Source: Petrolisthes cinctipes
Lineage: Eukaryota > Arthropoda > Malacostraca > Decapoda > Porcellanidae
NCBI GenBank assembly: GCA_033782935.1
Contig: JAWQEG010001220.1
Span: 3,348,001-3,412,000, forward strand
DNA: 64,000 nucleotides
Direction: 5' to 3'
In this document: piece after piece, positions 24,486-39,073 of the stretch
How the letters are laid out: each line of letters starts with the position of its first letter
Numbering within the stretch: position 1 is the first letter of the stretch
Position numbers and translations under genes: made by a program
The notes under the pieces: model-generated
Database searches by the model: none
The model's input: only the letters and a program-made list of their open reading frames with translations
What the model was told of the DNA's origin: nothing

Positions 24486-27400
24486 ATGCCTACTCGGTGT
24501 TAGAGTATTTTCAGAATACAGGCCAAAAACATACTGAAAATCGATCTTTTAGGTGCCCAAAAGTCGATATGTGCATGCATCTTCTGTACCCGTTTATATC
24601 TCAAATTCTGGCCCTAAACACCCGAAAATTCGATATTTTCGGGTCCCAGAAGCAATCTGTACAGTGCTAGAATATTTTCAAAATATAGGCTAAAAACATG
24701 CTAAAAATCGATCTTTTAGGTGCCAAAAAGTCGATATCTCAAATTCAGTCCCAAAACACCCGAAAATTCGATATTTAGGGGTCCCAGAAGCGATCTGTAC
24801 ATGCCTACTCCGTGTTAGAGTATTTTCAAAATACATGCTCAAAACATACTGAAAATCGATCTTTTAGGTGCAAAAAGTCGATATGTGCATGGATCTTCAG
24901 TACCCGTTTATATCTCAAATTCAGGCTCAAAACACCCGAAAATTCGATATTTTGGGGTCCCAGAAGCGATCTGTACATGCCTACTCCGTGTTAGAGTATT
25001 TTCAAAATACATGCTCAAAACATACTGAAAATCGATCTTTTAGGTGCAAAAAGTCGATATGTGCATGCATCTTCAGTACCCGTTTATATCTCAAATTCAG
25101 GCTCAAAACACCCGAAAATTCAATATTTTGGGGTCCCAGAAGCAATCTGTACATGCCTACTCAGTGTTAGAGTATTTTCAAAATACAGGCCCAAAACATG
25201 TTGAAAATCGATATTTTAGATGCCCAAAGTCAATATGTGCATGTATCTTCTGTACCCGTTTATATCTCAAATTCAGGCTCAAAACACCCGAAAATTCAAT
25301 ATTTTGGGGTCCCAGAAGCAATCTGTACATGCCTACACAGTGCTAGAATATTTTCAAAATATAGGCTAAAAACATGCTGAAAATCGATATTTTAGGTGCC
25401 AAAAAATCGATATCTCAAATTCAGGCCCTAAACACCCGAAAATTTGATATTTTGGGGTCCCAGAAGGTATCTGTACATGCCTACTCCGTGTTAGAGTATT
25501 TTCAAAATTCAGGCCCAAAACATGCTGAAAATCGATATTTATGGTGCCCAAAGTCAATATGTGCATGTATCTTCTGTACCCGTTTATATCTCAAATTCAG
25601 GCTCAAAACACCCGAAAATTCAATATTTTGGGGTCCCAGAAGCAATCTGTACATGCCTACACAGTGCTAGAATATTTTCAAAATATAGGCTAAAAACATG
25701 CTAAAAATCGACATTTTAGGTGCCAAAAAATCGATATCTCAAATTCAGTCCCAAAACACCCGAAAATTCGATATTTAGGGGTCCCAGAAGCGATCTGTAC
25801 ATGCCTACTCCGTGTTAGAGTATTTTCAAAATACATGCTCAAAACATACTGAAAATCGATCTTTTAGGTGCACAAAAGTCGATATGTGCATGCATCTTCA
25901 GTACCCGTTTATATCTCAAATTCAGGCTCAAAACACCCGAAAATTCGATATTTTGGGGTCCCAGAAGCGATCTATACATGCCTACTCCGTGTTAGAGTAT
26001 TTTCAAAATTCAGGCCCAAAACATGCTGAAAATCGATATTTTTGGTGCCCAAAGTCAATATGTGCATGTATCTTCTGTACCCGTTTATATCTCAAATTCA
26101 GGCTCAAAACACCCGAAAATTCAATATTTTGGGGTCCCAGAAGCAATCTGTACATGCCTACTCAGTGCTAGAATATTTTCAAAATATAGGCTAAAAACAT
26201 GCTAAAAATCGATCTTTTAGGTGCCAAAAAGTCGATATCTCAAATTCAGTCCCAAAACACCCGAAAATTCGATATTTAGGGGTCCCAGAAGCGATCTGTA
26301 CATGCCTACTCCGTGTTAGAGTATTTTCAAAATACATGCTCAAAACATACTAAAAATCGATCTTTTAGGTGCAAAAAGTCGATATGTGCATGCATCTTCA
26401 GTACCCGTTTATATCTCAAATTCAGGCTCAAAACACCCGAAAATTCGATATTTTGGGGTCCCAGAAGCGATCTGTACATGCCTACTCCGTGTTAGAGTAT
26501 TTTCAAAATACATGCTCAAAACATACTGAAAATCGATCTTTTAGGTGCAAAAAGTCGATATGTGCATGCATCTTCAGTACCCGTTTATATCTCAAATTCA
26601 GGCTCAAAACACCCGAAAATTCAATATTTTGGGGTCCCAGAAGCAATCTGTACATGCCTACTCAGTGTTAGAGTATTTTCAAAATACAGGCCCAAAACAT
26701 GCTGAAAATCGATATTTTAGATGCCCAAAGTCAATATGTGCATGTATCTTCTGTTCCCATTTATATCTCAAATTCAGGCTCAAAACACCCGAAAATTCAA
26801 TATTTTGGGGTCCCAGAAGCAATCTGTACACAGTGCTAGAATATTTTCAAAATATAGGCTAAAAACATGATAAAAATCGACATTTTAGGCGCCAAAAAAT
26901 CGATATCTCAAATTCAGTCCCAAAACACCCGAAAATTCGATATTTAGAGGTCCCAGAAGGTATCTGTACATGCCTACTCCGTGTTAGAGTATCTTCAAAA
27001 TACAGGCCAAAAACATACTGAAAATCGATCTTTTAGGTGCCCAAAAGTCGATATGTGCATGCATCTTCAGTACCCGTTTATATCTCAAATTCAGGCTCAA
27101 AACACCCGAAAATTCGATATTTTGGGGTCCCAGAAGCGATCTGTACATGCCTACTCCGTGTTAGAGTATTTTCAAAATTCAGGCCCAAAACATGCTGAAA
27201 ATCGATATTTTTGGTGCCCAAAGTCAATATGTGCATGTATCTTCTGTACCCGTTTATATCTCAAATTCAGGCTCAAAACACCCGAAAATTCAATATTTTG
27301 GAGTCCCAGAAGCAATCTGTACATGCCTACTCAGTGCTAGAATATTTTCAAAATATAGGCTAAAAACATGCTAAAAATCGATCTTTTAGGTGCCAAAAAG

Positions 27401-29289
27401 TCGATATCTCAAATTCAGTCCCAAAAAACCCGAAAATTCGATATTTAGGGGTCCCAGAAGCAATCTGTACATGCCTACTCCGTGTTAGAGTATTTTCAAA
27501 ATACATGCTCAAAACATACTGAAAATCGATCTTTTAGGTGCACAAAAGTCGATATGTGCATGCATCTTCAGTACCCGTTTATATCTCAAATTCAGGCTCA
27601 AAACACCCGAAAATTCAATATTTTGGGGTCCCAGAAGCAATCTGTACATGCCTACTCAGTGTTAGAGTATTTTCAAAATACAGGCCCAAAACATGCTGAA
27701 AATCGATATTTTAGATGCCCAAAGTCAATATGTGCATGTATCTTCTGTTCCCATTTATATCTCAAATTCAGGCTCAAAACACCCGAAAATTCAATATTTT
27801 GGGGTCCCAGAAGCAATCTGTACACAGTGCTAGAATATTTTCAAAATATAGGCTAAAAACATGCTAAAAATCGACATTTTAGGCGCCAAAAAATCGATAT
27901 CTCAAATTCAGTCCCAAAACACCCGAAAATTCGATATTTAGAGGTCCCAGAAGGTATCTGTACATGCCTACTCCGTGTTAGAGTATTTTCAAAATACAGG
28001 CCAAAAACATACTGAAAATCGATCTTTTAGGTGCCCAAAAGTCGATATGTGCATGCATCTTCTGTACCCGTTTATATCTCAAATTCTGGCCCTAAACACC
28101 CGAAAATTCGATATTTTGGGGTCCCAGAAGCGATCTGTACATGCCTACTCAGTGTTAGAGTATTTTCAAAATTCAGGCCCAAAACATGCTGAAAATCGAT
28201 ATTTTTGGTGCCCAAAGTCAATATGTGCATGTATCTTCTGTACCCGTTTATATCTCAAATTCAGGCTCAAAACACCCGAAAATTCAATATTTTGGGGTCC
28301 CAGAAGCAATCTGTACATGCCTACTCAGTGCTAGAATATTTTCAAAATATAGGCTAAAAACATGCTAAAAATCGATCTTTTAGGTGCCAAAAAGTCGATA
28401 TCTCAAATTCAGTCCCAAAACATCCGAAAATTCGATATTTAGGGGTCCCAGAAGCGATCTGTACATGCCTACTCCGTGTTAGAGTATTTTCAAAATACAT
28501 GCTCAAAACATACTGAAAATCGATCTTTTAGGTGCACAAAAGTCGATATGTGCATGCATCTTCAGTACCCGTTTATATCTCAAATTCAGGCTCAAAACAC
28601 CCGAAAATTCAATATTTTGGGGTCCCAGAAGCAATCTGTACATGCCTACTCAGTGTTAGAGTATTTTCAAAATACAGGCCCAAAACATGTTGAAAATCGA
28701 TATTTTAGATGCCCAAAGTCAATATGTGCATGTATCTTCTGTACCCGTTTATATCTCAAATTCAGGCTCAAAACACCCGAAAATTCAATATTTTGGGGTC
28801 CCAGAAGCAATCTGTACATGCCTACACAGTGCTAGAATATTTTCAAAATATAGGCTAAAAACATGCTGAAAATCGATATTTTAGGTGCCAAAAAATCGAT
28901 ATCTCAAATTTTGGCCCTAAACACCCGAAAATTCGATATTTTGGGGTCCCAGAAGCGATCTGTACATGCCTACTCCGTGTTAGAGTATTTTCAAAATTCA
29001 GGCCCAAAACATGCTGAAAATCGATATTTATGGTGCCCAAAGTCAATATGTGCATGTATCTTCTGTACCCGTTTATATCTCAAATTCAGGCTCAAAACAC
29101 CCGAAAATTCAATATTTTGGGGTCCCAGAAGCAATCTGTACATGCCTACACAGTGCTAGAATATTTTCAAAATATAGGCTAAAAACATGCTAAAAATCGA
29201 CATTTTAGGTGCCAAAAAATCGATATCTCAAATTCAGTCCCAAAACACCCGAAAATTCGATATTTAGAGGTCCCAGAAGGTATCTGTAC
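24486..29289 (+). repeat. 315 bp dimer, 1000 bp hexamer and trimers (donor or copy of 40-43 kb block)
   Basis: Unit starts are 24486, 24801 (1000 bp: 176+176+176+148+176+148), 25801, 26302, 26970, 27471, 27964 and 28465. The 1000 bp unit holds three consecutive monomers without a 148 bp unit, starting 24801, 24977 and 25153, two of them with GTGCAAAAAG. The segment 24801-27470 is matched unit for unit by 40389-43058. Shared private variants are CATACTAAAAATCG (about 26346 and 41934) and GAGTATCTTCAAAATAC (about 26987 and 42575). Confidence 0.83.
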
Positions 29290-32200
29290 ATGCCTATTCC
29301 GTGTTAGAGTATTTTCAAAATACAGGCCAAAAACATACTGAAAATCGATCTTTTAGGTGCCCAAAAGTCGATATGTGCATGCATCTTCTGTACCCGTTTA
29401 TATCTCAAATTCTGGCCCTAAACACCCGAAAATTCGATATTTTCGGGTCCCAGAAGCAATCTGTACAGTGCTAGAATATTTTCAAAATATAGGCTAAAAA
29501 CATGCTAAAAATCGATCTTTTAGGTGCCAAAAAGTCGATATCTCAAATTCAGTCCCAAAACACCCGAAAATTCGATATTTAGGGGTCCCAGGAGCGATCT
29601 GTACATGCCTACTCCGTATTAGAGTATTTTCAAAATACATGCTCAAAACATACTGAAAATCGATCTTTTAGGTGCACAAAAGTCGATATGTGCATGCATC
29701 TTCAGTACCCGTTTATATCTCAAATTCAGGCTCAAAACACCCGAAAATTCGATATTTTGGGGTCCCAGAAGCGATCTGTACATGCCTACTCCGTGTTAGA
29801 GTATTTTCAAAATTCAGGCCCAAAACATGCTGAAAATCGATATTTTTGGTGCCCAAAGTCAATATGTGCATGTATCTTCTGTACCCGTTTATATCTCAAA
29901 TTCAGGCTCAAAACACCCGAAAATTCAATATTTTGGGGTCCCAGAAGCAATCTGTACATGCCTACTCAGTGCTAGAATATTTTCAAAAAATAGGCTAAAA
30001 ACATGCTAAAAATCGATCTTTTAGCTGCCAAAAAGTCGATATCTCAAATTCAGTCCCAAAACACCCGAAAATTCGATATTTAGGGGTCCCAGAAGCGATC
30101 TGTACATGCCTACTCCGTGTTAGAGTATTTTCAAATTACATGCTCAAAACATACTGAAAATCGATCTTTTAGGTGCAAAAAGTCGATATGTGCATGCATC
30201 TTCAGTACCCGTTTATATCTCAAATTCAGGCTCAAAACACCCGAAAATTCAATATTTTGGGGTCCCAGAAGCAATCTGTACATGCCTACTCAGTGTTAGA
30301 GTATTTTCAAAATACAGGCCCAAAACATGCTGAAAATCGATATTTTAGATGCCCAAAGTCAATATGTGCATGTATCTTCTGTTCCCATTTATATCTCAAA
30401 TTCAGGCTCAAAACACCCGAAAATTCAATATTTTGGGGTCCCAGAAGCAATCTGTACACAGTGCTAGAATATTTTCAAAATATAGGCTAAAAACATGCTA
30501 AAAATCGACATTTTAGGCGCCAAAAAATCGATATCTCAAATTCAGTCCCAAAACACCCGAAAATTCGATATTTAGAGGTCCCAGAAGGTATCTGTACATG
30601 CCTACTCCGTGTTAGAGTATTTTCAAAATACAGGCCAAAAACATACTGAAAATCGATCTTTTAGGTGCCCAAAAGTCGATATGTGCATGCATCTTCTGTA
30701 CCCGTTTATATCTCAAATTCTGGCCCTAAACACCCGAAAATTCGATATTTTGGGGTCCCAGAAGCAATCTGTACAGTGCTAGAATATTTTCAAAATATAG
30801 GCTAAAAACATGCTAAAAATCGATCTTTTAGGTGCCAAAAAGTCGATATCTCAAATTCAGTCCGAAAACACCCGAAAATTCGATATTTAGGGGTCCCAGA
30901 AGCGATCTGTACATGCCTACTCCGTGTTAGAGTATTTTCAAAATACATGCTCAAAACATACTGAAAATCGATCTTTTAGGTGCACAAAAGTCGATATGTG
31001 CATGCATCTTCAGTACCCGTTTATATCTCAAATTCAGGCTCAAAACACCCGAAAATTCAATATTTTGGGGTCCCAGAAGCAATCTGTACATGCCTACTCA
31101 GTGTTAGAGTATTTTCAAAATACAGGCCCAAAACATGCTGAAAATCGATATTTTAGATGCCCAAAGTCAATATGTGCATGTATCTTCTGTTCCCATTTAT
31201 ATCTCAAATTCAGGCTCAAAACACCCGAAAATTCAATATTTTGGGGTCCCAGAAGCAATCTGTACACAGTGCTAGAATATTTTCAAAATATAGGCTAAAA
31301 ACATGCTAAAAATCGACATTTTAGGCGCCAAAAAATCGATATCTCAAATTCAGTCACAAAACACCCGAAAATTCGATATTTAGAGGTCCCAGAAGGTATC
31401 TGTACATGCCTACTCCGTGTTAGAGTATTTTCAAAATACAGGCCAAAAACATACTGAAAATCGATCTTTTAGGTGCCCAAAAGTCGATATGTGCATGCAT
31501 CTTCTGTACCCGTTTATATCTCAAATTCTGGCCCTAAACACCCGAAAATTCGATATTTTGGGGTCCCAGAAGCGATCTGTACATGCCTACTCAGTGTTAT
31601 AGTATTTTCAAAATTCAGGCCCAAAACATGCTGAAAATCGATATTTTTGGTGCCCAAAGTCAATATGTGCATGTATCTTCTGTACCCGTTTATATCTCAA
31701 ATTCAGGCTCAAAACACCCGAAAATTCAATATTTTGGGGTCCCAGAAGCAATCTGTACATGCCTACTCAGTGCTAGAATATTTTCAAAATATAGGCTAAA
31801 AACATGCTAAAAATCGATCTTTTAGGTGCCAAAAAGTCGATATCTCAAATTCAGTCCCAAAACACCCGAAAATTCGATATTTAGGGGTCCCAGAAGCGAT
31901 CTGTACATGCCTACTCCGTGTTAGAGTATTTTCAAAATACATGCTCAAAACATACTGAAAATCGATCTTTTAGGTGCACAAAAGTCGATATGTGCATGCA
32001 TCTTCAGTACCCGTTTATATCTCAAATTCAGGCTCAAAACACCCGAAAATTCAATATTTTGGGGTCCCAGAAGCAATCTGTACATGCCTACTCAGTGTTA
32101 GAGTATTTTCAAAATACAGGCCCAAAACATGCTGAAAATCGATATTTTAGATGCCCAAAGTCAATATGTGCATGTATCTTCTGTACCCGTTTATATCTCA

Positions 32201-32907
32201 AATTCAGGCTCAAAACACCCGAAAATTCAATATTTTGGGGTCCCAGAAGCAATCTGTACATGCCTACTCAGTGCTAGAATATTTTCAAAAAATAGGCTAA
32301 AAACATGCTAAAAATCGATCTTTTAGCTGCCAAAAAGTCGATATCTCAAATTCAGTCCCAAAACACCCGAAAATTCGATATTTAGGGGTCCCAGAAGCGA
32401 TCTGTACATGCCTACTCCGTGTTAGAGTATTTTCAAATTACATGCTCAAAACATACTGAAAATCGATCTTTTAGGTGCAAAAAGTCGATATGTGCATGCA
32501 TCTTCAGTACCCGTTTATATCTCAAATTCAGGCTCAAAACACCCGAAAATTCAATATTTTGGGGTCCCAGAAGCAATCTGTACATGCCTACTCAGTGTTA
32601 GAGTATTTTCAAAATACAGGCCCAAAACATGCTGAAAATCGATATTTTAGATGCCCAAAGTCAATATGTGCATGTATCTTCTGTTCCCATTTATATCTCA
32701 AATTCAGGCTCAAAACACCCGAAAATTCAATATTTTGGGGTCCCAGAAGCAATCTGTACATGCCTACACAGTGCTAGAATATTTTCAAAATATAGGCTAA
32801 AAACATGCTAAAAATCGACATTTTAGGCGCCAAAAAATCGATATCTCAAATTCAGTCCCAAAACACCCGAAAATTCGATATTTAGAGGTCCCAGAAGGTA
32901 TCTGTAC
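29290..32907 (+). repeat. Alternating 315 bp dimers and 491-501 bp trimers
   Basis: Unit starts are 29290, 29605, 30106, 30598, 30913, 31406, 31907 and 32408. A tagged type 3 monomer with TTTTCAAAAAATAGG and TTTTAGCTGCC occurs near 29984 and again near 32284, followed in both by a monomer with TTTTCAAATTACATG. The same CAAAAAATAGG/TTAGCTGCC tag recurs near 46385, 50042 and 55692. This shows spread of one mutant monomer to five sites in this window. Confidence 0.8.
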
Positions 32908-33852
32908 ATGCCTACTCCGTGTTAGAGTATTTTCAAAATACAGGCCAAAAACATACTGAAAATCGATCTTTTAGGTGCCCAAAAGTCGATATGTGCATGC
33001 ATCTTCTGTACCCGTTTATATCTCAAATTCTGGCCCTAAACACCCGAAAATTCGATATTTTGGGGTCCCAGAAGCAATCTGTACAGTGCTAGAATATTTT
33101 CAAAATATAGGCTAAAAACATGCTAAAAATCGATCTTTTAGGTGCCAAAAAGTCGATATCTCAAATTCAGTCCCAAAACACCCGAAAATTCGATATTTAG
33201 GGGTCCCAGAAGCGATCTGTACATGCCTACTCCGTGTTAGAGTATTTTCAAAATACATGCTAACAACATACTGAAAATCGATCTTTTAGGTGCCCAAAAG
33301 TCGATATGTGCATGCATCTTCTGTACCCGTTTATATCTCAAATTCTGGCCCTAAACACCCGAAAATTCGATATTTTGGGGTCCCAGAAGCAATCTGTACA
33401 GTGCTAGAATATTTTCAAAATATAGGCTAAAAACATGCTAAAAATCGATCTTTTAGGTGCCAAAAAGTCGATATCTCAAATTCAGTCCCAAAACACCCGA
33501 AAATTCGATATTTAGGGGTCCCAGAAGCGATCTGTACATGCCTACTCCGTGTTAGAGTATTTTCAAAATACATGCTAAAAACATACTGAAAATCGATCTT
33601 TTAGGTGCCCAAAAGTCGATATGTGCATGCATCTTCTGTACCCGTTTATATCTCAAATTCTGGCCCTAAACACCCGAAAATTCGATATTTTGGGGTCCCA
33701 GAAGCAATCTGTACAGTGCTAGAATATTTTCAAAATATAGGCTAAAAACATGCTAAAAATCGATCTTTTAGGTGCCAAAAAGTCGATATCTCAAATTCAG
33801 TCCCAAAACACCCGAAAATTCGATATTTAGGGGTCCCAGAAGCGATCTGTAC
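32908..33852 (+). repeat. Three tandem 315 bp dimers
   Basis: Dimers start at 32908, 33223 and 33538, each a type 1 monomer (177 bp) joined to a 138 bp type 3 monomer. The last two first-monomers have the hybrid start CATGCTAACAACATACTG or CATGCTAAAAACATACTG, combining CATGCT of another type with the type 1 body. Isolated 315 bp dimers of the same make-up lie at 13834, 15966, 17098, 20380, 23020, 24486, 29290, 30598, 35348, 35663, 36627, 36942, 40074 and 44709. This is the only run of three. Confidence 0.87.
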
Positions 33853-36800
33853 ATGCCTACTCCGTGTTAGAGTATTTTCAAAATACATGCTCAAAACATA
33901 CTGAAAATCGATCTTTTAGGTGCACAAAAGTCGATATGTGCATGCATCTTCAGTACCCGTTTATATCTCAAATTCAGGCTCAAAACACCCGAAAATTCAA
34001 TATTTTGGGGTCCCAGAAGCAATCTGTACATGCCTACTCAGTGTTAGAGTATTTTCAAAATACAGGCCCAAAACATGCTGAAAATCGATATTTTAGATGC
34101 CCAAAGTCAATATGTGCATGTATCTTCTGTTCCCATTTATATCTCAAATTCAGGCTCAAAACACCCGAAAATTCAATATTTTGGGGTCCCAGAAGCAATC
34201 TGTACACAGTGCTAGAATATTTTCAAAATATAGGCTAAAAACATGCTAAAAATCGACATTTTAGGCGCCAAAAAATCGATATCTCAAATTCAGTCACAAA
34301 ACACCCGAAAATTCGATATTTAGAGGTCCCAGAAGGTATCTGTACATGCCTACTCCGTGTTAGAGTATTTTCAAAATACAGGCCAAAAACATACTGAAAA
34401 TCGATCTTTTAGGTGCCCAAAAGTCGATATGTGCATGCATCTTCTGTACCCGTTTATATCTCAAATTCTGTCCCTAAACACCCGAAAATTCGATATTTTG
34501 GGGTCCCAGAAGCGATCTGTACATGCCTACTCCGTGTTAGAGTATTTTCAAAATTCAGGCCCAAAACATGCTGAAAATCGATATTTTTGGTGCCCAAAGT
34601 CAATATGTGCATGTATCTTCTGTACCCGTTTATATCTCAAATTCAGGCTCAAAACACCCGAAAATTCAATATTTTGGGGTCCCAGAAGCAATCTGTACAT
34701 GCCTACTCAGTGCTAGAATATTTTCAAAATATAGGCTAAAAACATGCTAAAAATCGATCTTTTAGGTGCCAAAAAGTCGATATCTCAAATTCAGTCCCAA
34801 AACACCCGAAAATTCGATATTTAGGGGTCCCAGAAGCGATCTGTACATGCCTACTCCGTGTTAGAGTATTTTCAAAATACATGCTCAAAACATACTGAAA
34901 ATCGATCTTTTAGGTGCACAAAAGTCGATATGTGCATGCATCTTCAGTACCCGTTTATATCTCAAATTCAGGCTCAAAACACCCGAAAATTCAATATTTT
35001 GGGGTCCCAGAAGCAATCTGTACATGCCTACTCAGTGTTAGAGTATTTTCAAAATACAGGCCCAAAACATGCTGAAAATCGATATTTTAGATGCCCAAAG
35101 TCAATATGTGCATGTATCTTCTGTTCCCGTTTATATCTCAAATTCAGGCTCAAAACACCCGAAAATTCAATATTTTGGGGTCCCAGAAGCAATCTGTACA
35201 TGCCTACACAGTGCTAGAATATTTTCAAAATATAGGCTAAAAACATGCTAAAAATCGACATTTTAGGTGCCAAAAAATCGATATCTCAAATTCAGTCCCA
35301 AAACACCCGAAAATTCGATATTTAGAGGTCCCAGAAGGTATCTGTACATGCCTACTCCGTGTTAGAGTATTTTCAAAATACAGGCCAAAAACATACTGAA
35401 AATCGATCTTTTAGGTGCCAAAAAGTCGATATGTGTATGCATCTTCTGTACCCGTTTATATCTCAAATTCTGGCTCTAAACACCCGAAAATTCGATATTT
35501 TGGGGTCCCAGAAGCAATCTGTACAGTGCTAGAATATTTTCAAAATATAGGCTAAAAACATGCTAAAAATCGACATTTTAGGTGCCAAAAAATCGATATC
35601 TCAAATTCAGTCCGAAAACACCCGAAAGATCGATATTTAGAGGTCCCAGAAGGTATCTGTTCATGCCTACTCCGTGTTAGAGTATTTTCAAAATACAGGC
35701 CAAAAACATACTGAAAATCGATCTTTTAGGTGCCCAAAAGTCGATATGTGCATGCATCTTCTGTACCCGTTTATATCTCAAATTCTGGCCCTAAACACCC
35801 GAAAATTCGATATTTTGGGGTCCCAGAAGCAATCTGTACAGTGCTAGAATATTTTCAAAATATAGGCTAAAAACATGCTAAAAATCGATCTTTTAGGTGC
35901 CAAAATGTCGATATCTCAAATTCCGTCCCAAAACACCCGAAAATTCAATATTTTGGGGTCCCAGAAGCAATCTGTACATGCCTACACAGTGCTAGAATAT
36001 TTTCAAAATATAGGCTAAAAAAATTCTAACAATCGACATTTCAGGCGCCTAAAAATCGATATCTCAAATTCAGTCCCAAAACACCCGAAAATTCGATATT
36101 TAGAGGTCCCAGAAGGTATCTGTACATGCCTACTCCGTGTTAGAGTATTTTCAAAATACAGGCCAAAAACATACTGAAAATCGATCTTTTAGGTGCCCAA
36201 AAGTCGATATGTGCATGCATCTTCTGTACCCGTTTATATCTCAAATTCTGGCCCTAAACACCCGAAAATTCGATATTTTGGGGTCCCAGAAGCGATCTGT
36301 ACATGCCTACTCCGTGTTAGAGTATTTTCAAAATTCAGGCCCAAAACATGCTGAAAATCGATATTTATGGTGCCCAAAGTCAATATGTGCATGTATCTTC
36401 TGTACCCGTTTATATCTCAAATTCAGGCTCAAAACACCCGAAAATTCAATATTTTGGGGTCCCAGAAGCAATCTGTACATGCCTACACAGTGCTAGAATA
36501 TTTTCAAAATATAGGCTAAAAACATGCTAAAAATCGACATTTTAGGTGCCAAAAAATCGATATCTCAAATTCAGTCCCAAAACACCCGAAAATTCGATAT
36601 TTAGAGGTCCCAGAAGGTATCTGTACATGCCTACTCCGTGTTAGAGTATTTTCAAAATACAGGCCAAAAACATACTGAAAATCGATCTTTTAGGTGCCAA
36701 AAAGTCGATATGTGTATGCATCTTCTGTACCCGTTTATATCTCAAATTCTGGCTCTAAACACCCGAAAATTCGATATTTTGGGGTCCCAGAAGCAATCTG

Positions 36801-39073
36801 TACAGTGCTAGAATATTTTCAAAATATAGGCTAAAAACATGCTAAAAATCGACATTTTAGGTGCCAAAAAATCGATATCTCAAATTCAGTCCGAAAACAC
36901 CCGAAAATTCGATATTTAGAGGTCCCAGAAGGTATCTGTTCATGCCTACTCCGTGTTAGAGTATTTTCAAAATACAGGCCAAAAACATACTGAAAATCGA
37001 TCTTTTAGGTGCCCAAAAGTCGATATGTGCATGCATCTTCTGTACCCGTTTATATCTCAAATTCTGGCCCTAAACACCCGAAAATTCGATATTTTGGGGT
37101 CCCAGAAGCAATCTGTACAGTGCTAGAATATTTTCAAAATATAGGCTAAAAACATGCTAAAAATCGATCTTTTAGGTGCCAAAATGTCGATATCTCAAAT
37201 TCCGTCCCAAAACACCCGAAAATTCGATATTTAGGGGTCCCAGAAGCGATCTGTACATGCCTACTCCGTGTTAGAGTATTTTCAAAATACATGCTCAAAA
37301 CATACTGAAAATCGATCTTTTAGGTGCACAAAAGTCGATATGTGCATGCATCTTCAGTACCCGTTTATATCTCAAATTCAGGCTCAAAACACCCGAAAAT
37401 TCGATATTTTGGTGTCCCAGAAGCGATCTGTACATGCCTACTCCGTGTTAGAGTATTTTCAAAATTCAGGCCCAAAACATGCTGAAAATCGATATTTTTG
37501 GTGCCCAAAGTCAATATGTGCATGTATCTTCTGTACCCGTTTATATCTCAAATTCAGGCTCAAAACACCCGAAAATTCAATATTTTGGGGTCCCAGAAGC
37601 AATCTGTACAGTGCTAGAATATTTTCAAAATATAGGCTAAAAACATGCTAAAAATCGATCTTTTAGGTGCCAAAAAGTCGATATCTCAAATTCAGTCCCA
37701 AAACACCCGAAAATTCGATATTTAGGGGTTCCAGAAGCGATCTGTACATGCCTACTCCGTGTTAGAGTATTTTCAAAATACATGCTCAAAACATACTGAA
37801 AATCGATCTTTTAGGTGCACTAAAGTCGATATGTGCATGCATCTTCAGTACCCGTTTATATCTCAAATTCAGGCTCAAAACACCCGAAAATTCAATATTT
37901 TGGGGTCCCAGAAGCAATCTGTACATGCCTACTCAGTGTTAGAGTATTTTCAAAATACAGGCCCAAAACATGCTGAAAATCGATATGTTAGATGCCCAAA
38001 GTCAATATGTGCATGTATCTTCTGTTCCCGTTTATATCTCAAATTCAGGCTCAAAACACCCGAAAATTCAATATTTTGGGGTCCCAGAAGCAATCTGTAC
38101 ATGCCTACACAGTGCTAGAATATTTTCAAAATATAGGCTAAAAACATGCTAACAATCGACATTTCAGGCGCCTAAAAATCGATATCTCAAATTCAGTCCC
38201 AAAACACCCGAAAATTCGATATTTAGAGGTCCCAGAAGGTATCTGTACATGCCTACTCCGTGTTAGAGTATTTTCAAAATACAGGCCAAAAACATACTGA
38301 AAATCGATCTTTTAGGTGCCCAAAAGTCGATATGTGCATGCATCTTCTGTACCCGTTTATATCTCAAATTCTGGCCCTAAACACCCGAAAATTCGATATT
38401 TTGGGGTCCCAGAAGCGATCTGTACATGCCTACTCAGTGTTAGAGTATTTTCAAAATTCAGGCCCAAAACATGCTGAAAATCGATATTTTTGGTGCCCAA
38501 AGTCAATATGTGCATGTATCTTCTGTACCCGTTTATATCTCAAATTCAGGCTCAAAACACCCGAAAATTCAATATTTTGGGGTCCCAGAAGCAATCTGTA
38601 CATGCCTACACAGTGCTAGAATATTTTCAAAATATAGGCTAAAAACATGCTGAAAATCGATATTTTAGGTGCCAAAATATCGATATATCAAATTCTGACC
38701 ATAAACACCCGAAAATTCGATATTTACGGGTCCCAGAAGCGATCTGTACATGCCTACTCCGTGTTAGAGTATTTTCAAAATTCAGGCCCAAAACATGCTG
38801 AAAATCGATATTTATGGTGCCCAAAGTCAATATGTGCATGTATCTTCTGTACCTGTTTATATCTCAAATTCAGGCTCAAAACACCCGAAAATTCAATATT
38901 TTGGGGTCCCAGAAGCAATCAGTACATGCCTACACAGTGCTAGAATATTTTCAAAATATAGGCTAAAAACATGCTAAAAATCGATCTTTTAGGTGCCAAA
39001 AAGTCGATATCTCAAATTCAGTCCCAAAACACCCGAAAATTCGATATTTAGGTGTCCCAGAAGCGATCTGTAC
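33853..39073 (+). repeat. Trimer block with internal 1279 bp duplication
   Basis: Unit starts are 33853, 34346, 34847, 35348, 35663, 35978, 36126, 36627, 36942, 37257, 37748 and 38249. The pair of 315 bp dimers at 35348-35977 recurs at 36627-37256 (offset 1279 bp). Both share GATATGTGTATGCATC, AGTCCGAAAACACC, GGTATCTGTTCATGCC and AAAATGTCGATATC with TTCCGTCCC. The region 33853-35180 also matches 30913-32240 at an offset of 2940 bp, including CAGTCACAAAACACC. The monomer at 38560-38720 has private changes such as TTCTGACCATAAACACC and TTTACGGGTCCC. Confidence 0.83.
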
